Below, in pieces: positions 7,829 to 17,046 of a stretch of DNA of 60,473 nucleotides. Below the pieces are notes generated by a model. That model saw nothing but the letters and a program-made list of their open reading frames with translations, did not search any database and was not told where the DNA came from. The stretch covers positions 1 through 60,473 of the forward strand of contig SIAI01000024.1 in assembly GCA_009691855.1 (NCBI GenBank), read 5' to 3'. Origin of the DNA: Planctomycetota bacterium. Its GTDB lineage: Bacteria; Planctomycetota; UBA1135; GCA-002686595. Position 1 is the first letter of the stretch. Each line of letters begins with the position of its first letter. The translations under genes were made by a program, and so were the position numbers.

Positions 7829-9727
7829 ATGACCGTTCTTTCGATATCCGGCCTGGGCAAGAGCCACGGCGCGACCGAGATCCTGCGCGGGGTCGAGCTC
7901 AACATCGCGCGCGGCGACAAGATCGGCTGCGTGGGCAAGAACGGCGCCGGCAAGACCACCCTGCTGCGCCTGGTCGAGGGCGAGGAGCAGCCCGACCACG
8001 GCTCGATCCAGCTCGAGCGCGACGCGCGCATCGGCTACGTCGTGCAGCGACCCGTGTTCGCGCCGGGCCTGACGGTGCGCGCCTTCGTCGAGCAGGGCCT
8101 GGAGGCGATCCGCGACATCGAGCACGAGCTCGAGCGCCTGTCGCACGCCATGTCCGACGCCGGCGGGCCCGAGCTCGACTCCTTGACCAAGCGCCACGGC
8201 GACCTGACCGCGCACATGGAGCACCTCGGCGGCTGGGAGGCCGAGCGCCAGGTCGAGACCGTGCTCTCGGGCATCGGCCTGGATCCGATCTTCTGGGAGC
8301 GCGAGGCGCGCACGCTGTCGGGCGGCGAGAAGAGCCGCGCGTGCCTGGCGCGCGTCTTGATCAGCGTGCCGGACGTGCTCTTGCTCGACGAGCCCACCAA
8401 CCACCTCGATCTCGTCGGCATCGAGTGGCTGGAGGACTTCCTGCGCCACCTCAAGAGCGCGGTGCTCATCGTCAGCCACGACCGTCGCTTGCTGGACCGC
8501 CTGGTGGACTCGATCGTCGAGGTCGAGCGCGCGCGCTTGACGCGCTATCCCGGCAACTACGCGCAGTACCTCGACCTCAAGGCCGAGCGCTACAAGGCCG
8601 ACTCGCGCGCCTACGAGGAGCAGCAGGAGTTCATCAAGAAGGAAGAGCTGTTCATCCGCACGCACATGGGCAGCCAGCGGACGGGCGAGGCCAAGGGCCG
8701 CCTGAAGAAGCTCGAGAACGTCGAGCGCCTGGCGCAGCCCTACCTCGACGTGCGCCGCCCGGTGATCCGCATCGCCGAGGTCGCGCGCGGCGGCGAGACC
8801 GTGGTCGAGGCGAGCGGGCTCGAGCTCGCCCACGGCGCCAACGTGGTGCTGCGCAACGTGGACCTGAAGCTCGCGCGCGGCGAGCGCCTGGGCATCGTCG
8901 GCCCGAACGGTTCGGGCAAGTCCACGCTGCTGCGCGCGCTCGCCGGCCGCTTCACGCCGACGAAGGGCACGATCGAGAAGGGCTACAAGGCCGTGTGCGG
9001 CTACTTCGACCAGGACACCAGCGACCTGCGCGAGGACGGCACGCCGATGAGCGAGATCCGCCGCCTGCAGCCGCTGTGGCCCGACCTCGAGGTGCGCAGC
9101 CACCTGGCGCGCTTCCTGTTCCGCGGCCAGGAGGTCGAGGCCGTGATCGCGCGCCTCTCGGGCGGCGAGCGCGCGCGCCTGTCGCTCGCGAAGCTCGTGC
9201 TGGCCAAGCCGTCCTGGCTGGCGCTCGACGAACCCACCAACCACCTCGACCTGGCCGGGCGCACGGCGCTGGAGGAGATGCTCGGCGAGTTCGGCGGCGC
9301 GCTGGTGTTCGTCAGCCACGACCGCGAGTTCATCGATGCACTCGCCACGCGCATCGTCGAGGTCAAGGACGGCGTGGCGCGCTCCTTCGCCGGCAACTAC
9401 AGCGAGTACAGGAAGACCCTCGCGAGCGAGCTCGTCAGCGAGCGCGAACGCCGCGACGTGGCGAAAGAGCGCAAGGCGAGCGCCGAAAAGGCGCGCGTCG
9501 CCAAGGCCGCGCCGGCCAAGAAGGAGAAGCCCAAGAACCCCTGGCAACTGCGCCAGATCGAGGACGCGATCATGGCCCTCGAAGCCGAGCGCGCGCAGCT
9601 CACGACCTCGCTGGGCGAGGAGCGCGTCTACAAGGACGCCAACTTGGCGCGCGAGACCCAGCTGCGCCTGGCCGAGATCGAGCGCGACCTGGAGCAGAAG
9701 AACGCCCAGTGGGAAGCGCTGATCTGA
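7829..9727 (+). CDS. ABC-F family ATPase (Uup-like)
   Basis: A 632-residue soluble protein with two ABC domains and no membrane segment. Domain 1 has Walker A GKNGAGKTT, signature LSGGE and Walker B LLLDEPTNHLD. Domain 2 has GPNGSGKST, LSGGERARL and LALDEPTNHLD. The linker between them and a charged C-terminal extension of about 100 residues (Lys/Ala/Glu coiled coil ending in QLRLAEIERDLEQKNAQWEAL) resemble Uup-type members. ABC-F proteins act on ribosomes or branched nucleic acids. The start at 7829 is used because the domain begins at once (MTVLSISGLGKSHG); upstream in-frame codons overlap the divergent lipoprotein promoter region. Confidence 0.9.
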   Translation: MTVLSISGLGKSHGATEILRGVELNIARGDKIGCVGKNGAGKTTLLRLVEGEEQPDHGSIQLERDARIGYVVQRPVFAPGLTVRAFVEQGLEAIRDIEHELERLSHAMSDAGGPELDSLTKRHGDLTAHMEHLGGWEAERQVETVLSGIGLDPIFWEREARTLSGGEKSRACLARVLISVPDVLLLDEPTNHLDLVGIEWLEDFLRHLKSAVLIVSHDRRLLDRLVDSIVEVERARLTRYPGNYAQYLDLKAERYKADSRAYEEQQEFIKKEELFIRTHMGSQRTGEAKGRLKKLENVERLAQPYLDVRRPVIRIAEVARGGETVVEASGLELAHGANVVLRNVDLKLARGERLGIVGPNGSGKSTLLRALAGRFTPTKGTIEKGYKAVCGYFDQDTSDLREDGTPMSEIRRLQPLWPDLEVRSHLARFLFRGQEVEAVIARLSGGERARLSLAKLVLAKPSWLALDEPTNHLDLAGRTALEEMLGEFGGALVFVSHDREFIDALATRIVEVKDGVARSFAGNYSEYRKTLASELVSERERRDVAKERKASAEKARVAKAAPAKKEKPKNPWQLRQIEDAIMALEAERAQLTTSLGEERVYKDANLARETQLRLAEIERDLEQKNAQWEALI

Positions 9728-9737
9728 CTCCGCCGCG

Positions 9738-9771
9738 CGCGCCGCGGCTGCGGTCCGTGGAACGCGGCGCG
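9738..9771 (+). terminator. Possible terminator after the ABC-F gene
   Basis: A 9-bp stem CGCGCCGCG (9738-9746) pairs with CGCGGCGCG (9763-9771) across a 16-base loop. No U-tract. Confidence 0.35.
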
Positions 9772-9788
9772 CCGAGCCCGCCTCCCGT

Positions 9789-10142
9789 TCAGCGTCCGAT
9801 CGTCAGGTCGATCGCGTTGCACAGCAGCGGCCCGCCGGGCTCGATCACCAGGGCCTGCGACGCGGAGCTCAGTCCGATCAGCGCGGAATCGATGGGGATC
9901 ACGAAGGCGTGCGCGTCCTGCGTTCCGCTCGAGGCCTTCACGCTCAGACCGTAGCGCGGGCTCGTGGGGTCGAAGAGGAGCTCGCCATAGGGCAGCACCG
10001 GGCCCGAAGCCGCGGAGGCGTAGAAGTACACCCGCGTCTGCAGCGCGACGATGCTGTGGGACACGCGCGCCGTCCAGGAGTGGCCGATCCGCGGCGGCGA
10101 GGCGAAATAACAGAGCGGGTTGATCCCGCTCCCGCGCCGCAC
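9789..10142 (-). CDS. Stand-alone C-terminal domain of a planctomycete secreted protein
   Basis: About 117 residues from a GTG. The text NPLCYFASPPRIGHSW, then PYGELLFDPTSP, then ALVIEPGGPLLCNAIDLTIG matches a beta-sandwich module that I recall at the C-terminus of many large secreted planctomycete proteins, usually preceded by a propeller or VCBS region. Here the module stands alone. The frame stays open upstream (ALAQAQAS) to beyond 10198, where it overlaps the end of the next gene, but it lacks a hydrophobic signal peptide. It is either a small gene with an uncertain start or the leftover tail of a deleted gene. The family assignment is from memory of the pattern. Confidence 0.45.
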   Translation of the reverse strand: MRRGSGINPLCYFASPPRIGHSWTARVSHSIVALQTRVYFYASAASGPVLPYGELLFDPTSPRYGLSVKASSGTQDAHAFVIPIDSALIGLSSASQALVIEPGGPLLCNAIDLTIGR

Positions 10143-10197
10143 GCTGGCCTGCGCCTGTGCAAGCGCTCGGCGCCACGCTCGGCGCCGGCTGGGTCTG

Positions 10198-13197
10198 TCA
10201 GCGCAGCGGCTCGGGAGGCGCCGCCGGACGGCGCAGCTCGCTCAGCACGCCGAAGTAGAGCTCGTACGCCTCGTCCTCGTCCTGGTCGGCGTCGTACAGC
10301 ACCTCGCTCGGTGATACGAAGCGGTAGGCGCGAACGTCGCCGCCCGCGATCGGCGGCGGGCTGAAAGGCACGGGCGCCACGCCACCCTCGATGGGCACGC
10401 GAAAGAGCTCGACCAGCGCGCGCTCGTCGTGGTTCGCGCGGTAGGCGACGAAGCGGCCGTCGTCGCTGCAGCGGAAGTCGAACAGCGTGCCGTGCGGCGC
10501 GAGCGAGGGGTTGAGGCGCTTCGGCGCCGTGCTGCGGTCGGCGGGCACGACGTAGAGGTCGTCCTGCTCGTTACGCAGCGTGTCGGCCAGGAACAAGACC
10601 TTCTGCGAGTCGGGCGTGAAGGCGAAGGCCGAGACGTCCGTGTCGCGGCGCGAGGCGTTGCTGAGCTTCACCGAGGATGCGCTGCCGTCGCTCGGCGCGC
10701 TGAAGAGCTCGTAGCGGTCGTCGGTCTCGGCGTCGGCGCGATAGGCGACGCGGCGGCCGTCGGGGCTGAGCACGAACTCCAGCACGCGCCGCCCGGGCGG
10801 CAGCGCGCAGAGCGGCGTGGGCGGGGCGCTGCCGTCCGCGGACACGCTGAAGAGCTCGATACGATCCTGCGGCTGCAGGATGCGGAAGACGACGCGTCCG
10901 TCGGCCGCGCAGGCGAAGTCTATGGCGCCGCCCGAGTGCGGCTGCATCAGCGGCACGAGACCCGTGCTGCCGTCGAGCGGCCAGGAGTAGAGCAGATAGC
11001 GCTCGTCCGTCACCACGTCGGCGCGGAAGACGGCGTAGCGCGAGTCGGTGCTGATGCGCAGCGAGGTGACGCTCGCGGCGAAGGAGTACGGCAGCGACAA
11101 CCTCTGCACACCGAACCCAGGCTCGTCGATGGACAGGGAGACGAGCTCGAGGCCGCCGGAGCTCGAGAAGGACGGACAGAAGGCGACGCGCTTCGAGTCG
11201 GGGCTCAGCGCGAGCAGGTGGCCGAAGGCTCCGTCGAAGGTGAGCAGGCTCCGCGCCGCAGCGCTGCCGTCGCTTGGCACGGCGAAGACGTCCGTGAGGA
11301 AGTTGCTGCGGCCGTTGGAGACGAAGACGATCCACTTCCCGTCCGGCGTGAAGCCATAGTCGCTCTCCACGCCGCCCAACATCGCGGAGTCCGCGTCCAG
11401 CTTGCGCGCGCGCGTGCGCCCGTCGCTCGGCGCGAGGTAGAGGCCGTTGCGCCCGCCGTGCCTGGCGCGGAAGAGCACCGCGCGCTCGTCCGGGCTGACC
11501 ACGAAGTCGCTCACGTCATCGGTCGCGTCCAGCGGATCGTTCAGGCGCCGCGGCGGACCGCCGTGGTCCAGGTCGGCGCTGTAGAGCTCCACCACGCCGT
11601 CCTGCTCCTGGTCGGCGAGGTACACCGCGAAGCGTCCGGCGCGCGCGAAGCGCTGCACGTCGCCGACGGTGGTGAACGCGCCCGGCCCGCTGAGCGAGGT
11701 GGGCGGCGCACTCGCGTCGAGCGGCACGCTGAAGAGCTCGACGACGCCATCCTCGTTCCAGTCCGTGCGCTGCAGCACGTTCGCGCCGACCAAGGTGATG
11801 CCCGGGTAGAGGTCGCCGAGCGGCGGCGACGGTTCGAGCAAGCGCAGCGGGGCCGCGCTGCCGTCGAGCGGTGCCGAGAAGAGGGCGCGCTGACCGCCGA
11901 CCGTGAGCCGCCCCGAGTAGGCCGCGTGCGTCGCCCCGACCCGCAGGGCTTCGATGCTGCTGACGTCCTGCGGCGTGCGATCCAGGCGGATCTCCGGCGT
12001 GCTGCCGTCGCTGTTGGTGACGAAGACGTCCAGCGCGCTGGGCGTCGTACGCACGAAGACGACGTGCTTGCCGTCGACGCCTGGCTCGAAGAGGGTGACG
12101 TTGGAATTGCGCGGCAGCGTGCCGAGCTGCACCGCGGGCGCGCTGCCGTCCGCTTGCACGCTGTAGAGCGCGCTGTTCGCGTTGCCGCCCGCGGGCCTCG
12201 CCAGGAACAACACGCGTCCGCTGGCCGTCATGCGAATGGAACCGGACGAGCCCATACCCGCGTCGATGCGCGCGTCCCCCGTGCTGCCGTCCACCGCTAC
12301 GCTGTGCAGCTCCACGACGCCGAAGTTCGCCGTGAAGAGGCGATAGACGACGTGCTCGCCCGCGGGGTCGATCACCAACGGGGAGTCGGGGTCGACGAAC
12401 GTCCCGCTGGCCAGCGGCGGATTCAGGCGCTGCGGCGCGAGGCTGCCGTCGATGGGCACGCTGAAGAGCTCGAGCTGGTCGTTCAGGAAGGGATCGGCGA
12501 GGTACACGGCGCGCTCTCCGGCGAGGCGCCACTCGAGCACGCCGCCCAGCGGGATCGAGGGACCGCTGAGGCGCGTGACCGGGCCGCCCTCGAGCGCGAC
12601 GCTGTAGAGCTCGAGGTCGCCCTGGGACATGCGGAAGACGACGCGCCGCGAGTCCGGGCTGATGGAGGCCTCGTGGACGACGCCGTCCGCGAGCAGCGGA
12701 TCGAGCTTCACGGGCGGCTCCGAGCCGTCGAGCGGGACGCTGAACAGCTCGCCGCGCCCATCCACCAGGAGGTCGCCGAGGAAGACGACGCGCTGCGAGT
12801 CGGGGCTGATCTGGATTCCGAACAGGATCGAGGCCCAGCTCGGCAGGCGCTCGTGCAGACGCACCGCCGGCGTCGCGCCGTCGATCGGCGCGCTGAAGAG
12901 TTGAGAGTGCCCGCCCTCGAAGCGCGTGTCGACGGTGTAGACGACGCTCAGCCCGTCGGGCGCGATGCGGTATTCCTGGACGTCGAGCTCCGCCGCCAGC
13001 GCGCCGCACAGCGCGCGTGGCGCCGCGCTGCCGTCGGTGGGCACGGAGTAGAGCTCGAGGTGCTCGTCCAGCGTCGCGTCGGCACGATAGACGATCCAGC
13101 GCTCGCCCCGCGCGACCGCGTAGTCGGAGACCGCGGACACGCGCGCGAACGGCAGCGGGCCGCTGAGCTTGCGCACGCGCGCGTGCTCTTGCGCCAA
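10198..13197 (-). CDS. Giant secreted propeller protein with about 20 TolB/WD40-like repeats (copy 2)
   Basis: About 1000 residues made almost entirely of about 20 repeats of 46-51 residues with consensus SPDGRRVVYRADxxxDxxELYSVPxDGSAPxxLxxPL, similar to TolB/WD40-like (PD40) propeller blades. Twenty blades would fold as two or three propellers. The reported start is TTG at 13197, but this cuts off a clear signal peptide: the frame continues upstream to about 13275 as LLRLLSTLALAGFVLAQ with a cleavage-like AQ. That stretch has no ATG, GTG or TTG, only CTG (for example at 13275, four bases after the stop of the upstream paralog at 13280). Translation may start at CTG or be coupled to the upstream gene. 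It is probably an envelope or extracellular binding protein. Confidence 0.75.
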   Translation of the reverse strand: MAQEHARVRKLSGPLPFARVSAVSDYAVARGERWIVYRADATLDEHLELYSVPTDGSAAPRALCGALAAELDVQEYRIAPDGLSVVYTVDTRFEGGHSQLFSAPIDGATPAVRLHERLPSWASILFGIQISPDSQRVVFLGDLLVDGRGELFSVPLDGSEPPVKLDPLLADGVVHEASISPDSRRVVFRMSQGDLELYSVALEGGPVTRLSGPSIPLGGVLEWRLAGERAVYLADPFLNDQLELFSVPIDGSLAPQRLNPPLASGTFVDPDSPLVIDPAGEHVVYRLFTANFGVVELHSVAVDGSTGDARIDAGMGSSGSIRMTASGRVLFLARPAGGNANSALYSVQADGSAPAVQLGTLPRNSNVTLFEPGVDGKHVVFVRTTPSALDVFVTNSDGSTPEIRLDRTPQDVSSIEALRVGATHAAYSGRLTVGGQRALFSAPLDGSAAPLRLLEPSPPLGDLYPGITLVGANVLQRTDWNEDGVVELFSVPLDASAPPTSLSGPGAFTTVGDVQRFARAGRFAVYLADQEQDGVVELYSADLDHGGPPRRLNDPLDATDDVSDFVVSPDERAVLFRARHGGRNGLYLAPSDGRTRARKLDADSAMLGGVESDYGFTPDGKWIVFVSNGRSNFLTDVFAVPSDGSAAARSLLTFDGAFGHLLALSPDSKRVAFCPSFSSSGGLELVSLSIDEPGFGVQRLSLPYSFAASVTSLRISTDSRYAVFRADVVTDERYLLYSWPLDGSTGLVPLMQPHSGGAIDFACAADGRVVFRILQPQDRIELFSVSADGSAPPTPLCALPPGRRVLEFVLSPDGRRVAYRADAETDDRYELFSAPSDGSASSVKLSNASRRDTDVSAFAFTPDSQKVLFLADTLRNEQDDLYVVPADRSTAPKRLNPSLAPHGTLFDFRCSDDGRFVAYRANHDERALVELFRVPIEGGVAPVPFSPPPIAGGDVRAYRFVSPSEVLYDADQDEDEAYELYFGVLSELRRPAAPPEPLR

Positions 13198-13279
13198 GAC
13201 GAAGCCGGCGAGCGCGAGCGTGGACAGGAGACGAAGCAGAGGAGTAGCGAGCGCGTGCTGGTTTCGGGTGCGCAGGGAA

Positions 13280-16200
13280 TCACCGCAACGGGCTGGGCAC
13301 GGGCGCGGCGCTCGCCAGCGGTTCGAAGGACGTGGTGAAGAGCTCGAAGCGATTGCGTTGGGCCAGGTCGCCGACGAAGACCACGCCGTCGCCCGCGGCC
13401 GTGAAGGCGCCGCGGCAGCCCTGGCGATCGTCGGGAAGCTTCGGCGTTACGCGGCGCGGCGAACCGGCGAACAGCGGCACCTGATGGAGCGCGGGCGACC
13501 CGCGCCCGTGGTCGCGCACGCCGATCAGCACGGACTGACCCTGCGCGTCGAACTGGAAGGCGCTCGGCGGCTCGAGCACGTCCCAGTCCGAGAAGCTCGT
13601 GGTCAGGCACACGGGCGCGACGCCGCCCTCGAGCGGAACGCGGTACAGATCGGGGTGGCGCGGGAAGTCCTGCGGGGCCTGGTACACGACCCAGCGCTTG
13701 TCGGGGCTGACGTGATAGGGGCCGACGGCCGTGAAGCTGAGCACGAGCAGCGGATCGTTGAGCCTCACGGTCGGCCCGCTGCCGTCGAGCGGCGCGCTGA
13801 AGAGCTCGCGCAGGCCGCTCGGATCGGCGTAGAACAGCGCGCGGCCGGCGATCGCGGAGTAGGCGCGAAAAACGCGCTGCGCCTCTGCGAAGAAGGTGAG
13901 CGGCGGCGCACCGCCCGCGCTGGGCGCGCTGAAGAGGTCCAGACGTCCGCCGTGGAGGGCGCGATACAGGACGCGCGCGCCGTCGTCGCTCAGGCGGAAG
14001 TCGCGCACGCCCTCGCCGCGGCCGAGGGGCGCGTTCAGTGTCACGGCCGGCGCGCTGGCGTCGAGCGGCGCGCTGCACACCTCGGGCACGTCGTTCACGT
14101 CCTGGTCGGCGAGGTACACGACGCGCGTCGAGTCGGCGCTGAGCTGGAAGGCGGGCTCGACGTCGCCGCCCGCCACCAGCGGCGCCGAGACGCGCACGGG
14201 CGCGCCGCTGCCGTCGATGGGCACCGCGTAGAGCTCGGACTTGTCGCGCACCGCGCGGTCCGAAAGGAACACGACGCGCGTCGAGTCGGGCGTGAGCTGG
14301 AAGGCGTCGCAGTCGCCGTAGACGTGCGTCTGCGGGTCGAGCCGGCGCGGGCCCGCGCTGCCGTCGAGCGGCACGGCGTAGAGCTCGAACTGCTCGTCGA
14401 CCTCTTGGTCGGCGCGGTAGACGAGCCAGCGGCCGTCGCCCGAGAGCTCGAAGGGCGCCGTGACATCGCCGCCCGCGACCAGCGCTCCGTTGAGCTTCAC
14501 CGCCGCAGCGCTGCCGTCGGCGGGCACGGCGTAGAGCTCGAAGCGCTCGTTCTCCTCGCCGTCCGAGAGCAGGAACACGCGCTGGCCGTCCGGCGCGACG
14601 CGCAGCGCGCGCACCTCGCCGCCCGTTCCGAGCTGGCTCAGGCGCACCGCGGGCGCGCCGCCGTCGAGCGGCACGGAGTAGAGGTCGGTGCGACCGGCGA
14701 CTTCCTCGTTCGCGTAGTACAGCACGCGCTCGCCGGCATAGGTGAAGCCGATGACGTCGCCGGCGACCGGCCCCGTGCCGTGGATCGCCTGGTTGAGGCG
14801 CTGCGGGTCCGCGCTGCCGTCGAGCGCACTCAGATAGAGCTCGTCCGCGCCCGGCGTCTCCAGGTCGGTCAGGAACAGCGCTCCCGCGCCGTCTGGCGTG
14901 AGGCGGTAGTCGGCCCGCACGCGGCTGCCGAAGGTCAGCGTCGGGTGCAGCTTGAGCGGCGGCGTGGCGCCGTCGAGGGGCACGCTGAAGAGCTCCGGGT
15001 AGCTGCCGTTGTCCTGGTCCGAGAGGAACAGGGCACGCTCGCCGGAGGTCGTGAAGCTGAGCACGTCACTGAACGAGAACGAGAAGCGCGGCCGGTCGAG
15101 CTGCACGGGCGGCGCACTGCCGTCGCTCGGCGCGCTGTAGAGATTGAAGTGGAAGCCGTTCGGCGCGCGGAAGGCCACGCGCTCGTCGTGCGCGCCGAAG
15201 CGGAACTCGGCCACGGCTTCGTTGCCCTCGACGATGACCTGGCTGAGCAGCGCCTCGAGCGACGAACCGTCGAGCGGCGCCCCGAAGAGCTCGTAGTTGC
15301 CGAGCCGGTCGCGGTCCATGCGGAAGGCCACGCGCGTGCCGTCGGGCCCGATCTGGAAGTCGTCGCGCACGCCGAAGCGCTGACTGACGGGCAGCGGGGC
15401 GTGCAACAGCGTGGGCAGCCGGCTGCCGTCGCGCGGCACGACGAAGAGCTCGTGCGCGAGTTCGTTCGGCTCCTTCGCCAGGAAGACCACCTGTGCGCCG
15501 TCCGGCGTGAGGCGCGCGCGCTCCACCAGCCGACCGTTCACCGCGCTCACGCTCAGCAACACGGGCGCGGCGCCCTCGCGCACGGCGAAGAGCTCGAACT
15601 TGTCGTTGACCAGCTGATCAGCCACGTAGACGACGCCGCCGTCGGGCGCGAGCTGGAAGCCGGGTTGCACGTCGCCGCCGCTCGACAGCACGGAGTTGAG
15701 ACGCACCGGGGCACGGCTGCCGTCCAGAGGCGCACGGAAGAGCTCGAACACGTCGTCCAGCGCGTCGGCGCGGAAGACCACGGAGCGGCCCGGATCGTCG
15801 AGCGCGAAGTCGGTGACGTCGCCGGCCGCGGCCAGCGTGCCGCTGAGCAGCACGGGCGCGGCGCTGCCGTCGAGCGGCGCGCGCAAGAGCTCGACGCGCT
15901 CGTCCCGCAGCGCGTCGGCGAGGTACACGACGCCGCCGTCCGCGCTGAGCTCGAAACTCTGCACGCTGCCTTCCCGAACGAGCGGCGCCAGACTCTGCGC
16001 GCTGGCGCTGCCGTCGAGCGGGACGCTGAACAGCCCGCGCAACGACGAGGCCGCCGGGTGCGCGAGGTAGGCGAGGCGCGTGCTACCGGCGTCGATGCGC
16101 AGGCTGCCCGTCACGGGAACGCGATCCGCGAGCTCTGGCGGATCGAGGCGGATGGCGCGCGCGCCGGAGCCGACCTCGCGCGCGTAGAGCTCGAAGCTCC

Positions 16201-16390
16201 CGTCCACGTCCGCGTCGGCCAGGTACACCGTCCAGCGCCCGTCGGGCGAGAGCTGATAGTCGATCACGTCCGCCAGCGCCGCGCGCGCCAGCGGACCGTT
16301 GAGCTTGCGCACCCGCGGCAGGAGTGCGGCCGTGCACAGCAGCGCGAGGGCGAACGGGACGAGGGCTCGGGGCTGGGGACGGAGCCGCAT
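13280..16390 (-). CDS. Giant secreted propeller protein with about 20 TolB/WD40-like repeats (copy 1)
   Basis: A 1036-residue protein with an N-terminal signal peptide (ALVPFALALLCTAALLP), then the sequence RVRKLNGPLARAAL, shared in form with the downstream copy (RVRKLSGPLPFARV). The rest is a chain of about 20 blades of about 48 residues, each with (S/T)PDxxRVVFLAD, ELYAVPxDGS and LNxPLxxGGDV. It is the first gene of a two-gene minus-strand unit; the second starts within a few bases. The pair evidently arose by tandem gene duplication on top of internal repeat expansion. No catalytic motif is visible; the role is unknown. Confidence 0.8.
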   Translation of the reverse strand: MRLRPQPRALVPFALALLCTAALLPRVRKLNGPLARAALADVIDYQLSPDGRWTVYLADADVDGSFELYAREVGSGARAIRLDPPELADRVPVTGSLRIDAGSTRLAYLAHPAASSLRGLFSVPLDGSASAQSLAPLVREGSVQSFELSADGGVVYLADALRDERVELLRAPLDGSAAPVLLSGTLAAAGDVTDFALDDPGRSVVFRADALDDVFELFRAPLDGSRAPVRLNSVLSSGGDVQPGFQLAPDGGVVYVADQLVNDKFELFAVREGAAPVLLSVSAVNGRLVERARLTPDGAQVVFLAKEPNELAHELFVVPRDGSRLPTLLHAPLPVSQRFGVRDDFQIGPDGTRVAFRMDRDRLGNYELFGAPLDGSSLEALLSQVIVEGNEAVAEFRFGAHDERVAFRAPNGFHFNLYSAPSDGSAPPVQLDRPRFSFSFSDVLSFTTSGERALFLSDQDNGSYPELFSVPLDGATPPLKLHPTLTFGSRVRADYRLTPDGAGALFLTDLETPGADELYLSALDGSADPQRLNQAIHGTGPVAGDVIGFTYAGERVLYYANEEVAGRTDLYSVPLDGGAPAVRLSQLGTGGEVRALRVAPDGQRVFLLSDGEENERFELYAVPADGSAAAVKLNGALVAGGDVTAPFELSGDGRWLVYRADQEVDEQFELYAVPLDGSAGPRRLDPQTHVYGDCDAFQLTPDSTRVVFLSDRAVRDKSELYAVPIDGSGAPVRVSAPLVAGGDVEPAFQLSADSTRVVYLADQDVNDVPEVCSAPLDASAPAVTLNAPLGRGEGVRDFRLSDDGARVLYRALHGGRLDLFSAPSAGGAPPLTFFAEAQRVFRAYSAIAGRALFYADPSGLRELFSAPLDGSGPTVRLNDPLLVLSFTAVGPYHVSPDKRWVVYQAPQDFPRHPDLYRVPLEGGVAPVCLTTSFSDWDVLEPPSAFQFDAQGQSVLIGVRDHGRGSPALHQVPLFAGSPRRVTPKLPDDRQGCRGAFTAAGDGVVFVGDLAQRNRFELFTTSFEPLASAAPVPSPLR

Positions 16391-16459
16391 TGTCTGGGGG
16401 AAGCGAGGCCGGTGGGTCTGGAGCGGCAGCGGGGGGAAGCACAGCTCTCCACGTTGTTC

Positions 16460-16477
16460 CTACCCCGCTTTGGGTAG
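16460..16477. promoter_or_regulatory. Operator-like inverted repeat in a divergent promoter region
   Basis: CTACCC, six bases, GGGTAG lies between the divergent propeller operon (starts at 16390) and the PPC gene (starts at 16533). It could be an operator; no regulator is assigned. Confidence 0.3.
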
Positions 16478-16532
16478 CCGCGGGCGAGAACTCCTTTCGC
16501 GATACGAGGCGCTCTGCTCGACTGTCCGCTCC

Positions 16533-16943
16533 ATGCGCTCCCATGCTCTACGCCTGCGTCCCGGCGAGGATCTGCGGCTCGTGTTGCAGCGCACGACCGA
16601 GGAGCGCGAGCTCGCGGCGGTGTGCGTCGTGACCTGCGTGGGCAGCCTGGCGCACGCGCGGCTGCGGCTCGCGGGCGGCGAGGAGGTGCTGGAGCTCGAC
16701 GGGCCGCTCGAGATCGTGGCGCTCGTGGGCACCTGCTCGGGCGACGGGCCGCACCTGCACATCGCCCTGGCGGATGCGCGCGGCGAGGTTCGCGGCGGAC
16801 ACGTGCTCGCCGGCTGCATCGTGCACACCACGGCCGAGGTCGTGCTGGGCGAGCTCGAGGGTGTGCGCTTCGCGCGCGAGCTCGATGCGGCGACGGGCTG
16901 GAAGGAGCTCGTCGTGCGCGCCTTGGAACGCGACGTGCGCTGA
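16533..16943 (+). CDS. PPC (DUF296) domain protein
   Basis: A 136-residue protein that is a single PPC domain (DUF296): RLRPGEDLRLVLQ at the start, VGSLAHARLRLAG, then GPHLHIALADARGEVRGGHVLAGCIVHTTAEVVL, the family's most conserved stretch (near residues 72-105), and GWKEL near the end. Bacterial members are trimers of unknown function; plant members carry an AT-hook that this one lacks. The ATG at 16533 is chosen because the domain starts there; the frame is open upstream but unlike the family. Confidence 0.8.
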   Translation: MRSHALRLRPGEDLRLVLQRTTEERELAAVCVVTCVGSLAHARLRLAGGEEVLELDGPLEIVALVGTCSGDGPHLHIALADARGEVRGGHVLAGCIVHTTAEVVLGELEGVRFARELDAATGWKELVVRALERDVR

Positions 16944-17046
16944 GCCGCAGCGAGGCGCTGCCGCGCGAGCGGTTCGCGTCTTGTAGACGTGTTCGCGCTG
17001 GGTTGAGCGCGCCCTCGAGCGCGCGAGCTTCGGGCATCATGACCGC

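Noticed and set aside
10429..16477. Two long plus-strand frames (969 and 1102 residues) opposite the propeller genes
   Set aside because: They mirror the regular repeats of the real genes; composition is Arg/Glu/His-rich with no start signals.
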